A stretch of 27,021 nt of DNA from Halpernia sp048269545. Its GTDB lineage: Bacteria > Bacteroidota > Bacteroidia > Flavobacteriales > Weeksellaceae. Numbering within the stretch: the first letter of the stretch is position 1; every line of letters begins with the position of its first letter. Below the pieces are notes generated by a model, which did not search any database, was not told where the DNA came from, and worked only from the letters and a program-made list of their open reading frames with translations. Shown here piece after piece: positions 14,016 through 22,932 of the stretch. Both the position numbers and the translations under genes were made by a program. The DNA is taken from positions 1 through 27,021 of the forward strand of contig NZ_JBLXIJ010000015.1 of the NCBI RefSeq assembly GCF_048269545.1. The letters are read 5' to 3'.

Positions 14016-17000
14016 ATGTCAAATAAAAATAAAACAAGTAATTTTAGTAAAATCAGTATTGGTTTAGCTTCTCCAGAATCTATCTTACAAGATTCTAGAG
14101 GTGAAGTTTTAAAACCAGAAACGATTAACTATAGAACGCACAAACCTGAACGTGACGGTCTTTTCTGCGAGAAAATTTTTGGTCCAGTAAAGGATTATGA
14201 ATGTGCTTGTGGAAAATACAAAAGAATTCGTTACAAGGGAATTGTTTGTGATCGTTGTGGTGTAGAAGTAACAGAGAAAAAAGTACGAAGAGAAAGAATT
14301 GGGCACATCAGTTTGGTAGTTCCAGTTGCTCACATCTGGTATTTCCGTTCTTTACCAAATAAAATTGGATATCTTTTAGGATTGCCGTCCAAGAAATTGG
14401 ATATGATCATCTATTACGAAAGATATGTCGTAATCCAGCAAGGTATTGCAAAGCAAGCCGATGGTTCAGATTTCGAAGAGATGCAGTTCTTAACGGAAGA
14501 AGAATATTTAGATGTTTTGGAAACTTTACCACAAGAAAATCAATATTTGGATGATAATGATCCAAATAAATTCTTGGCAAAAATGGGTGCAGAAGCAGTA
14601 GAAGAATTATTAAAAAGAATAGATTTAGATTCTCTTTCTTTTGATCTTCGCCACAAAGCGCACAACGAGTCTTCTAAACAAAGAAGAACCGAAGCCTTAA
14701 AAAGATTAAATGTTGTTGAAGCCTTAAGAGGCGCAAACACCAGAATGATCAATAAAGCTGAGTGGATGATTATGCGCGTTTTGCCTGTAATTCCACCAGA
14801 ATTGAGACCTTTAGTTCCATTAGATGGAGGTCGTTTTGCGACTTCTGATTTGAATGATCTTTACCGTAGAGTAATTATCAGAAACAACCGTCTTAAAAGA
14901 TTGTTGGAAATTAAAGCACCGGAAGTTATCTTAAGAAATGAAAAAAGAATGCTACAGGAATCTGTAGATTCATTATTCGATAATACAAGAAAATCATCTG
15001 CTGTAAAATCTGAATCTAACAGACCATTAAAATCTCTTTCAGATTCATTGAAAGGAAAACAAGGTCGTTTTCGTCAGAATTTATTAGGAAAACGTGTAGA
15101 TTATTCAGCGCGTTCGGTAATTGTTGTAGGGCCAAACTTGAAACTTCACGAATGTGGAATTCCAAAAGATATGGCTGCAGAACTTTACAAACCGTTTATC
15201 ATTAGAAAACTAATTGAAAGAGGAATTGTAAAAACCGTAAAATCTGCCAAAAGAATTATTGATAGAAAAGAACCAGTTGTTTATGATATTTTGGAAGGCG
15301 TATTAAAAGGTCATCCAGTATTATTAAACAGAGCGCCTACTTTACACAGATTGGGGATTCAAGCGTTTCAACCAAAAATGATTGAAGGAAAAGCAATACA
15401 ATTGCACCCTTTAGTTACAACGGCATTTAATGCGGATTTTGATGGTGATCAAATGGCGGTACATCTACCTTTGGGTCCAGAAGCTATTTTAGAAGCACAA
15501 CTTTTAATGTTGGGTTCTCAAAATATTTTGAATCCAGCCAATGGTTCGCCGATTACCGTTCCTTCTCAGGATATGGTTTTGGGTCTCTATTTTATGACTA
15601 AAGAATTATCTTCAACTGATGATATGAAAGTAAAAGGCGAAGGTCTTGCTTTTTATTCCCCAGAAGAAGTAGAAATTGCTTATGCTGAAAAACAAGTTTC
15701 ACTTAATGCAAAAGTAAGATGTAGAGTTCCTGTTAAAGAAAATGGCGAATTGGTCATTAAATTAACAGAAACAACTGTTGGTAGAATTTTATTTAATCAA
15801 ATTGTTCCAAAAAGTGTAGGATTTATAAATGAACTTTTAACCAAAAGATCATTAAGAAATATTATCGGAAGAATCTTAGACGAAACAGATTTTCCAACTA
15901 CAGTATTATTTTTGGATGCTATGAAAGATTTGGGTTACGCAAATGCATTTAAAGGTGGTCTTTCCTTTAGTTTAGGTGATATTGCAATTCCTGATGAGAA
16001 AAAAGGAATGATTGCAACGGCAGTAGAAAATGTAGATGAAATTAAAGCCAATTACAACATGGGTTTAATTACAGATACAGAACGTTACAACCAAGTAATT
16101 GATGTTTGGACCAATACAAACGCAGGATTAACCGAAATGATTATGAGCAGAATGAAAACCGATCAAGGTGGATTTAATTCTGTTTATATGATGTTAGATT
16201 CTGGTGCGCGTGGATCGAAAGAGCAAATTCGTCAATTATCTGGAATGCGTGGATTAATGGCTAAACCTCAAAAAGCAGGTGCAGGTGGTGCAGAAATTAT
16301 TGAGAATCCAATTGTGGCCAACTTTAAGGAAGGTTTATCAATTTTGGAATATTTTATTTCTACCCACGGTGCGCGTAAAGGTCTTGCAGATACTGCGTTA
16401 AAAACTGCCGATGCAGGATATTTAACAAGAAGATTGGTAGATGTTGCACAAGATGTAATTATTACTGAGCAAGATTGTGGTACTTTAAGAGGTACAGAAA
16501 TAACTGCTTTGAAGAAAAATGATGACATTGTTGAGAAAATTTCTGAAAGAATTTTAGGTAGAGTTTCTCTTCATGATATTTATGATCCAGAAACTGATGA
16601 GTTAATTGTACATGCAGATGATTTAATTAATGAAACTTTAGCAAAAGCAGTTGAAGAAGCTCATATTGAAGTAGTAGAAGTTCGTTCTCCATTAACTTGT
16701 GAAACTGCAAAAGGTATTTGTGCCAAATGTTATGGTAGAAATTTAGCCACAGGAAAACCAATTCATATGGGAGAAGCAGTGGGTGTAATTGCTGCTCAAT
16801 CCATCGGTGAACCAGGAACTCAGTTAACATTGAGAACTTTCCACCAAGGTGGAACAGCAGGAAATATTACAGAAAATCCAAGTATTGTTGCCCGAAGAGA
16901 CGGTATCGTAGAAATGGATGAAGCAAGAACAGTAACTTCAGAAGACGAAAATGGTAAAAAAGCGGAAGTTTTAGTATCACGTTCTACTGAATTTAGATTG

Positions 17001-18281
17001 GTTGCCGATAATGAATTGAGAACGCCTTTAATGGTGGCAAATATTCCTTATGGTTCAGTTTTATCTGTAAAACCTGGAGATAAAGTTAAAAAAGGAGACC
17101 TTATTGCGAAATGGGATCCTTATAACGCGGTAATTATTGCAGAATCTGCTGGTAAAGTAGAGTATGAAGACATTATCCAAGGTGTTTCATTCTCATTAGA
17201 AATTGATGAACAAACAGGTTTCGAGGAGAAAGTAATTTCAGAATCCAGAAATAAAAAATCTGTCCCTACTTTGAAAGTAATGGATGGAAAAGGTGAAGAA
17301 ATTAAAGCTTATAACCTTCCGGTTGGAGCACACATTATGGTAAATGATGGAGAGAAAATCAAGGCAGGTAAAGTCATGATTAAAATTCCTCGTAAATCCG
17401 CTAAATCTGGTGATATTACCGGTGGTTTACCAAGAGTTACCGAGTTATTTGAAGCAAGAAATCCTTCTAATCCAGCGGTTGTAACAGAAATCGACGGTGT
17501 GGTTTCTTACGGAAAAATCAAAAGAGGTAACCGTGAATTAATTGTTGAAGCAAAAACTGGGGAAATCAGAAAATATTTGGTTAAATTATCAAATCAAATT
17601 TTGGTTCAGGAAAATGACTTTGTACGCGCAGGAACGCCATTATCCAATGGTTCTGTAACACCAGATGATATCCTTAAAATTAAAGGCCCAACTGCGGTTC
17701 AAGAATATTTAGTTAATGAAATCCAAGAAGTTTACAGACTTCAAGGAGTGAAAATTGACGATAAACATTTTGAAATTATCGTACGCCAAATGATGACTAA
17801 AGTTGCTGTTGTAGACGGAGGAGATACTCAGTTTTTAGAAAATGCATTAGAGCATAAATATGATTTCTTAGTAGAAAATAATCGTGTTTTTGGTTTGAAA
17901 GTAGTAACAGAAGCAGGTGATTCTAAAGAATTTAAACCTGGTCAAATGATTACAACCAAAGAATTGAGAGATGAAAATTCCAAACTAAGACGTGAAGATT
18001 TAGCTTTAATAGAAGTGCGGGATGCACTTCCTGCAACGGCAACTCCTGTTTTGCAAGGTATTACAAGAGCAGCTCTACAAACGAAATCTTTCATGTCTGC
18101 TGCATCCTTCCAAGAAACTACAAAAGTTTTAAATGAAGCAGCGGTTTCTGGTAAAATAGATTACTTAACTGGTCTGAAAGAAAATGTGATCGTTGGTCAC
18201 AGAATTCCAGCTGGTACAGGTTTAACCGAATACCAAAACATCATTGTAGGTTCTAATAAAGAATTCGAAGATTTAAACTAA
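14016..18281 (+). CDS. rpoC: DNA-directed RNA polymerase subunit beta'
   Basis: The beta' subunit, 1421 residues, full length. It carries the catalytic centre: NADFDGDQMAVH at 472-483, with Asp474, Asp476 and Asp478 binding the active-site Mg2+. The N-terminal zinc ribbon has Cys63, Cys65, Cys78 and Cys81. The second zinc site has Cys821 (DCGTLRG) and Cys895, Cys902 and Cys905 (CETAKGICAKCYGR). The bridge-helix and trigger-loop region follows near 919-953 (GEAVGVIAAQSIGEPGTQLT, then LRTFHQGG). It is co-transcribed with rpoB and followed after 107 bp by the DUF3467 gene, the usual Bacteroidetes order. No truncation or frameshift is seen. Confidence 0.98.
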   Translation: MSNKNKTSNFSKISIGLASPESILQDSRGEVLKPETINYRTHKPERDGLFCEKIFGPVKDYECACGKYKRIRYKGIVCDRCGVEVTEKKVRRERIGHISLVVPVAHIWYFRSLPNKIGYLLGLPSKKLDMIIYYERYVVIQQGIAKQADGSDFEEMQFLTEEEYLDVLETLPQENQYLDDNDPNKFLAKMGAEAVEELLKRIDLDSLSFDLRHKAHNESSKQRRTEALKRLNVVEALRGANTRMINKAEWMIMRVLPVIPPELRPLVPLDGGRFATSDLNDLYRRVIIRNNRLKRLLEIKAPEVILRNEKRMLQESVDSLFDNTRKSSAVKSESNRPLKSLSDSLKGKQGRFRQNLLGKRVDYSARSVIVVGPNLKLHECGIPKDMAAELYKPFIIRKLIERGIVKTVKSAKRIIDRKEPVVYDILEGVLKGHPVLLNRAPTLHRLGIQAFQPKMIEGKAIQLHPLVTTAFNADFDGDQMAVHLPLGPEAILEAQLLMLGSQNILNPANGSPITVPSQDMVLGLYFMTKELSSTDDMKVKGEGLAFYSPEEVEIAYAEKQVSLNAKVRCRVPVKENGELVIKLTETTVGRILFNQIVPKSVGFINELLTKRSLRNIIGRILDETDFPTTVLFLDAMKDLGYANAFKGGLSFSLGDIAIPDEKKGMIATAVENVDEIKANYNMGLITDTERYNQVIDVWTNTNAGLTEMIMSRMKTDQGGFNSVYMMLDSGARGSKEQIRQLSGMRGLMAKPQKAGAGGAEIIENPIVANFKEGLSILEYFISTHGARKGLADTALKTADAGYLTRRLVDVAQDVIITEQDCGTLRGTEITALKKNDDIVEKISERILGRVSLHDIYDPETDELIVHADDLINETLAKAVEEAHIEVVEVRSPLTCETAKGICAKCYGRNLATGKPIHMGEAVGVIAAQSIGEPGTQLTLRTFHQGGTAGNITENPSIVARRDGIVEMDEARTVTSEDENGKKAEVLVSRSTEFRLVADNELRTPLMVANIPYGSVLSVKPGDKVKKGDLIAKWDPYNAVIIAESAGKVEYEDIIQGVSFSLEIDEQTGFEEKVISESRNKKSVPTLKVMDGKGEEIKAYNLPVGAHIMVNDGEKIKAGKVMIKIPRKSAKSGDITGGLPRVTELFEARNPSNPAVVTEIDGVVSYGKIKRGNRELIVEAKTGEIRKYLVKLSNQILVQENDFVRAGTPLSNGSVTPDDILKIKGPTAVQEYLVNEIQEVYRLQGVKIDDKHFEIIVRQMMTKVAVVDGGDTQFLENALEHKYDFLVENNRVFGLKVVTEAGDSKEFKPGQMITTKELRDENSKLRREDLALIEVRDALPATATPVLQGITRAALQTKSFMSAASFQETTKVLNEAAVSGKIDYLTGLKENVIVGHRIPAGTGLTEYQNIIVGSNKEFEDLN

Positions 18282-18291
18282 ATCTAGAATG

Positions 18292-18347
18292 GTTTGAAAT
18301 TGTTTGAAAGGTTTAATTTTTCTTAAACTTTTCAAACATTCTCAAAC
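18292..18347. repeat. Imperfect inverted repeat, 25-nt arms, between rpoC and the DUF3467 gene
   Basis: The arms 18292-18316 and 18323-18347 match at 22 of 25 positions. The inner 15 bp (18302-18316 with 18323-18337) pair with a single G-U, around a 6-nt loop TTTTTC. Each arm repeats the word GTTTGA-like twice. No T run follows, so it is not a standard terminator. It looks like a dispersed palindromic element and could stabilise the rpoBC messenger end. Confidence 0.7.
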
Positions 18348-18388
18348 GAAATCAAATAATATTTAACTTTAAAATAATAAACAGAAAA

Positions 18389-18709
18389 ATGGACAATAAT
18401 CAAAACCAAAATCAAGATCAAGATCCAAACAACATCAATATTAATCTTAATGAAATGATTGCTCAAGGAGTTTACTGCAACTTAGCTTTAGTAAACCATT
18501 CTCCTTCAGAATTTGTTGTAGATTTTATCCAATTAATGCCCGGAGTTCAACAAGCAAATGTAAGATCAAGAGTAATTCTTGCACCTTTACATGCCAAAAG
18601 AGTTATGGCAGCTTTGCAACAAAATATTAAAAATTATGAGCAACAATTTGGTGAAATAAAAGAATTAGAGCCTTTCGTTGTTGGTCAAAACAACAACGTA
18701 CAAGCTTAA
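18389..18709 (+). CDS. DUF3467 family protein
   Basis: A 106-residue cytoplasmic protein of the DUF3467 family. An N-terminal tail of about 22 residues rich in Asn, Gln and Asp is followed by the conserved core: GVYCNLALVNHSPSEFVVDF, then QLMPGVQQANVRSRVILAP, then HAKRVMAALQQNI. Its place right after rpoC is conserved in Bacteroidetes, which suggests a link to transcription, but no activity is known to me. It shares the rpoBC transcript, since only a hairpin without a T tail lies between, and a strong terminator follows 23 bp after its stop. Start: ATG at 18389 in an A-rich context. Confidence 0.9.
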   Translation: MDNNQNQNQDQDPNNININLNEMIAQGVYCNLALVNHSPSEFVVDFIQLMPGVQQANVRSRVILAPLHAKRVMAALQQNIKNYEQQFGEIKELEPFVVGQNNNVQA

Positions 18710-18732
18710 TATTTTTTTAAAATATTTTCTTT

Positions 18733-18767
18733 AATACCATTGCAATTTTTGCGGTGGTATTTTTTTT
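18733..18767 (+). terminator. Intrinsic terminator of the rpoBC-DUF3467 operon
   Basis: A 13-bp stem with two U-G pairs (18733-18745 with 18749-18761), a 3-nt loop and a run of eight T (18760-18767). Confidence 0.9.
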
Positions 18768-18822
18768 CTACATATTTAAATTTTAATAGAAAATATATTT
18801 AACTTAGCTGAAAATTATTAAT

Positions 18823-21630
18823 ATGATAAATAAAATATTTTCTGGATTAATGTTTCTTATTTTTATTGGAACATTTGCCCAAAATAATGAAACAATTAGG
18901 AGAAGAAAATTATTACAAAAACAATATGCAAAGCTAGAAATAGCCGCTAAAAAAGCACACATTCTAGATAAAGCGGCAGGAATACCACCAAACTCATATA
19001 ATGAGCAAGATTTTAAAAACACGATGGATCCTGTTACAGGAACGACGCATTTTTCTTCATTATTAAATTTAAGACAAGATTTAAATGCAGGGAAATATGC
19101 ACCGAAAGTTTCATTAAGTTTATTAAGTGATAGAGGCGTACAAAACCTCAATGGAAAAACAATTATTAATCAACCTTGGATGGAAAGAGGTCCTTATAAT
19201 GTGGGTGGAAGAACTAGAGCCATTATGTTTGATCCGAATGATGCTTCAGGAAAAAGGGTTTTTGCAGGTGCAATTTCCGGTGGACTTTGGGTAAATCAAG
19301 ATATTACAAATCCTGCAAGTGAATGGCAACCTTTAAGCCAGTTCTGGTCAAATACATCCGTTTCCAGTATTACTTATGATCCCAATAATACACAAACCTT
19401 TTATGTTGGAACAGGAGAATGCGAAACAGCAGATGCTATAGGCTCAGGAATTTGGAAATCTACCGATGGTGGTACAAATTGGACAAATATTTTCACTGTT
19501 CCTGTTACATATAACGGTAACGTAAGAATGGGAAATTTTTATGTAAATGATATTAAAGTAAGAAACAATGGCGGAGTTTCCGAAGTCTATGCCGGTGTAA
19601 GTGCAGGGAATTCTACCATTGGAGGAAATTTTATGGGTCTTTACCAAGCAGGTCTCTATAAATCTACAGATGGTGGTGCAAATTTCACCAGAAATGATAA
19701 TTTTCTTGCTTATAATAATGGTGGAACTAAAATTGGTTATGGAGTACAACAAATAGAAATTGCAGCAGATAATTCAATATGGGTTTCTACGCGACGATCT
19801 GTATTTGGTTCAGCGGTACCTTCTGGAGGCAGACTTTTCAGATCTACAGATGGAAAAATTTTTACTGCAATTTATAATTCGGGCTTAAACGATAGTCGCG
19901 TAAATTTTTGTTTATCTAAAACTAATGCTCAAAAAGCTTATATTTTAATGCAAGGAAATGGAAGCAGCGAACCAGTAAGAATCCTTAAAACAATAAATAC
20001 TGGTACCTCTTGGTTGGCTACAAACGATGCTTCTCCATCTATAACACTTCCGCAAGATGCAGATACAGGAATTCCTAATAATGATTTTACGCGTGGACAA
20101 TCTTTTTATGATTTAATTATTGTTACAGATCCAGTAAATGATGAAAACGTTTATATAGGAGGAGTAGATTTATTTAATAGTACAGATGGAGCTGCTTCTT
20201 GGACGCAAATATCAAAATGGTCTAATAATAATAATTTATTTGGATTACCCATTTCTTTAGTACATGCAGATCAACATGCTTTAGTTTTTAATCCTAAAAA
20301 TTCTAAACAAATGATTTCAGGAAATGATGGAGGAATTTATTTTGTGCCAGATACAGACAATATTGGAACAAGCGCTGGTTTTGTGTTGAGAAATACGAAA
20401 TATAATGCAACTCAATTTTATAGAGGTACTTTAAATCCCACTGCTTCACCTAATAATGAAGATTTTATCGCAGGAGCTCAAGATAATGGAACACAAAGAT
20501 TATCTGGCGCTCAATTAGCTAATAAATTCTACAATAGTTCATCATATAATGGTGGCGATGGTGCTTATACTGAATACGATGATCAAGCAAAGTATATTAT
20601 AAGCAGCTATGTTTATAATAATCATTATATAGATTCTCCAGCTAATAATTCATTTAATTTAATCTTTCCATCTGCAACAGACAATAAGCTAGGTCACTTT
20701 ATAAATGAAATGACTGTGGATAGAAACAAAGATATTTTATATTCTTACAGAGTTGGTTTAACTATAAATAAAGTTTCAGGTTTGGCATCGGTTCCTCAAA
20801 ATTTAGTAAGAAGTACTATTTCTGCAGGAACTCCAGATTCTGGTGAAGAAGTTTCAGCTTTAAAAGTTTCACCATACACTACCACTTCAACTACTTTATT
20901 TGTTGGTTCTAATTTGGGTAAACTTTATAAAATTACTAATGCAGATTCTGGTTTGCCTGGAGCCAATTTATTATCTACACCTTTTGTGGGAACTATTTCA
21001 GATATTGGTTTTGGAACTTCAGAAAACCAAATATTAGTAACGATTTCAAACTATGGCGCGTCTACAATTAATATTTTTTATTCTGATGATGCAGGTTTAA
21101 CATGGAAAGAAAAAGAAGGAAATTTACCAGATATGCCTGTAAGAACCATTTTGATGAATCCAGAAAATACTTCGGAAGTAATTATTGGTACAGAATTGGG
21201 AATTTGGGGAACTGCAAATTTTCTAGATGTATCTCCCACCTGGAAACAATATTCCGGAGACATGGGAAATGTAAGAATAACAGATTTAGATTACAGACCT
21301 TCTACAAAAACAGTTTTAGCATCAACTTATGGTCGCGGTGCATGGACAAATACTATTGCTGATCCATTGGCAACTTCTGAAACAAAATCATACTCACTTA
21401 CAAGAGTTTATCCAAATCCATCTCGTGGTAATTTGCATATTAAATATGACAATATAAAATATAAAAATGTAACAATTAATATATTTGATGCTTCTGGAAA
21501 GTTAGTTTTCACTAAGGAGAATGTTGCTTCAGATGAAGAATTTCAAGCATCTTTAGTCAAAGGTTATTATGTTTTGAAAGCTATCAATGGCACAGATACT
21601 GTATTTACATCTGCATTAATTATAAAATAA
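18823..21630 (+). CDS. Secreted BNR/VPS10-like beta-propeller protein with T9SS type A sorting domain
   Basis: A 935-residue exported protein. Its signal peptide is MINKIFSGLMFLIFIGTFAQ. After a basic region of about 100 residues comes WMERGPYNVGGRTRAIMFDP, then repeated BNR/sialidase-type blades with S-D-G-x-W-like motifs: KSTDGGTNWTNI (about 210), KSTDGGANFTRN (about 280), RSTDGKIF (about 338), NSTDGAASWTQI (about 452) and YSDDAGLTWKEKE (about 753). These fold as propellers in sortilin-like and glycosidase-like proteins. The last 75 residues (from about 861, RVYPNPSRGNLHIKYD ... KGYYVLKAINGTDTVFTSALIIK) are a type A T9SS C-terminal domain, so it should cross the outer membrane by T9SS and be surface-bound or released. 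No catalytic residues could be assigned. It follows the DUF3467 terminator and is read with the next lipoprotein gene. Confidence 0.88.
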   Translation: MINKIFSGLMFLIFIGTFAQNNETIRRRKLLQKQYAKLEIAAKKAHILDKAAGIPPNSYNEQDFKNTMDPVTGTTHFSSLLNLRQDLNAGKYAPKVSLSLLSDRGVQNLNGKTIINQPWMERGPYNVGGRTRAIMFDPNDASGKRVFAGAISGGLWVNQDITNPASEWQPLSQFWSNTSVSSITYDPNNTQTFYVGTGECETADAIGSGIWKSTDGGTNWTNIFTVPVTYNGNVRMGNFYVNDIKVRNNGGVSEVYAGVSAGNSTIGGNFMGLYQAGLYKSTDGGANFTRNDNFLAYNNGGTKIGYGVQQIEIAADNSIWVSTRRSVFGSAVPSGGRLFRSTDGKIFTAIYNSGLNDSRVNFCLSKTNAQKAYILMQGNGSSEPVRILKTINTGTSWLATNDASPSITLPQDADTGIPNNDFTRGQSFYDLIIVTDPVNDENVYIGGVDLFNSTDGAASWTQISKWSNNNNLFGLPISLVHADQHALVFNPKNSKQMISGNDGGIYFVPDTDNIGTSAGFVLRNTKYNATQFYRGTLNPTASPNNEDFIAGAQDNGTQRLSGAQLANKFYNSSSYNGGDGAYTEYDDQAKYIISSYVYNNHYIDSPANNSFNLIFPSATDNKLGHFINEMTVDRNKDILYSYRVGLTINKVSGLASVPQNLVRSTISAGTPDSGEEVSALKVSPYTTTSTTLFVGSNLGKLYKITNADSGLPGANLLSTPFVGTISDIGFGTSENQILVTISNYGASTINIFYSDDAGLTWKEKEGNLPDMPVRTILMNPENTSEVIIGTELGIWGTANFLDVSPTWKQYSGDMGNVRITDLDYRPSTKTVLASTYGRGAWTNTIADPLATSETKSYSLTRVYPNPSRGNLHIKYDNIKYKNVTINIFDASGKLVFTKENVASDEEFQASLVKGYYVLKAINGTDTVFTSALIIK

Positions 21631-22098
21631 ATGTTCAATTCTAACCTTATTTTGCTTTTTTCTGCCGTTCTACTTTCCTGTAGTTCTGTTGATAAATCCA
21701 ATAATATGAATAAAGACTTTACTCTCATCTCTGCCGAGAAAACGACTTGGTTTGGCGGCAGAGAAGGTGTAAAAGGAACGCTGTATAATTTTACTTTAAA
21801 AAATAATCAAAAACAAAGTTTTCAATTTACAAAATTGCGCATAGGTAAAGATAATTATCCTTTGAAGACGATTGTAAAACAAGATTCAATATTTATTTCC
21901 GCTTCTGTTACAGATTCCCAAAAGGTTAAAAATATAGAAGTTGAATCTGGGAAAGAAATAACAGAACAAAAAAAAGAAGTCGAAAATAATTTAAGTTTAG
22001 AATATTACTTATCGAATTCTAAAATTATCCAAAGCCTTCCGATAAAAAAAATTACAGAAAAATCTTCTCATATATCGGGAGATTCATTACCTAATTAA
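21631..22098 (+). CDS. Unrecognised small lipoprotein
   Basis: A 155-residue predicted lipoprotein: the signal peptide ends in LLSC with Cys17, followed by SSVDKSNN. The mature part starts with a possible beta domain (DFTLISAEKTTWFGGREG, then TLYNFTLKNNQKQSFQFTKLRIG), continues with a Lys/Glu/Ser-rich stretch and has no motif I know. Its ATG begins at the base directly after the stop codon of the T9SS protein gene, so translation is probably coupled and the two proteins may act together at the cell surface. A terminator follows 56 bp after the stop. An internal ATG (MNKDF, 21706) would remove the signal peptide and is unlikely. Confidence 0.7.
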   Translation: MFNSNLILLFSAVLLSCSSVDKSNNMNKDFTLISAEKTTWFGGREGVKGTLYNFTLKNNQKQSFQFTKLRIGKDNYPLKTIVKQDSIFISASVTDSQKVKNIEVESGKEITEQKKEVENNLSLEYYLSNSKIIQSLPIKKITEKSSHISGDSLPN

Positions 22099-22153
22099 TT
22101 TTGTTTAAAAGTCTCTTTATTTTTCTGAGTCTCTTTATTTTAAAATTACAAAT

Positions 22154-22193
22154 AAAACAATCTAATAAAACGTTTAGGTTGTTTTGTTTTTTT
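22154..22193 (+). terminator. Intrinsic terminator after the small lipoprotein gene
   Basis: A 12-bp stem with one U-G pair (22154-22165 with 22174-22185), an 8-nt loop, then G and a T run (22187-22193). Confidence 0.8.
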
Positions 22194-22279
22194 AATTTAG
22201 CTGAAATTTTTATTTTGTAAAAACAGTTTATAATTAAAAAAATATTTAAAGATATAAAGCAATTTTTAAAAACATTCAT

Positions 22280-22816
22280 TTGAAATTTAAATTCTACTAT
22301 CTTTTTCTAATTCCTCTTTTCATAAGCATTTCGTTTATGTCGCTTCCTTTTTTGCATCATCTAAAAAAAGAAATTAAAAAAGAAATCAAATTTCAAATTT
22401 TTCGTCAAAATTTAGATATGGCAGATTTAGTGAAGTTTAATGAAAAAGATTTAAAAAATGCACATTGGAAAGAAGATGAAGAATTTATTTTAAATCATCT
22501 TTTTTATGATGTAGTTTCTATAAAAACCAAGAACGGCGAAAAAATCTACTACTGTTTTAAAGACAAAAAAGAAACTAAAATTGTGCAAATAGAAACTGAA
22601 ATCCGCAACTTTATTGTAGGTTCAAAGTTTAATACACCTGAAGCAAAACCTTACTTTGCGAAAATCTTTAAAGTAAATCCTGTTTCAAAAAAAATACCGC
22701 AAACATTTTCTTTATTGGAAGAAAATCAGTTTTTAAAATCAAATTATCAATATTATCATAATTCAATTAAAGTTTCTGATTTTATTGATAAGTTCACAAT
22801 TCCTCCCGAAGTTTAA
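22280..22816 (+). CDS. Unrecognised membrane-anchored protein upstream of the TonB-dependent receptor
   Basis: A 178-residue protein if TTG at 22280 is the start. TTG is chosen because it keeps a hydrophobic segment (KFKFYYLFLIPLFISISF, residues 2-19); the first ATG (22337, Met20) would lose it, and no in-frame ATG lies nearby upstream. After the membrane segment comes a basic helix (HHLKKEIKKEIKFQIFRQ), then acidic and aromatic stretches (NAHWKEDEEFILNHLFYDVV, then SIKTKNGEKIYYCFKDKKET). I recall proteins of this general pattern next to Bacteroidetes TonB receptors or metal-handling genes, but could not check this. The receptor gene follows after 116 bp without a terminator, so a role in the same uptake pathway is a reasonable inference. 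Confidence 0.6.
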   Translation: MKFKFYYLFLIPLFISISFMSLPFLHHLKKEIKKEIKFQIFRQNLDMADLVKFNEKDLKNAHWKEDEEFILNHLFYDVVSIKTKNGEKIYYCFKDKKETKIVQIETEIRNFIVGSKFNTPEAKPYFAKIFKVNPVSKKIPQTFSLLEENQFLKSNYQYYHNSIKVSDFIDKFTIPPEV

Positions 22817-22890
22817 TATTTTAGGCAGTAAATTCTTTTTTTTGAATTTATTTTAAAATATTAATCATTTAAAGTAAGTGACTTTGGAGT

Positions 22891-22930
22891 TTTACAACTT
22901 CAGGTTTTCACTACTTTACAACTTTACAAC
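22891..22930 (+). repeat. TTTACAAC repeats before the receptor gene
   Basis: TTTACAAC occurs at 22891-22898, 22915-22922 and 22923-22930, the last two in direct tandem, ending two bases before the ATG of the receptor gene. They form the sequence just upstream of its start and look like a small variable repeat. Confidence 0.6.
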
Positions 22931-22932
22931 TT

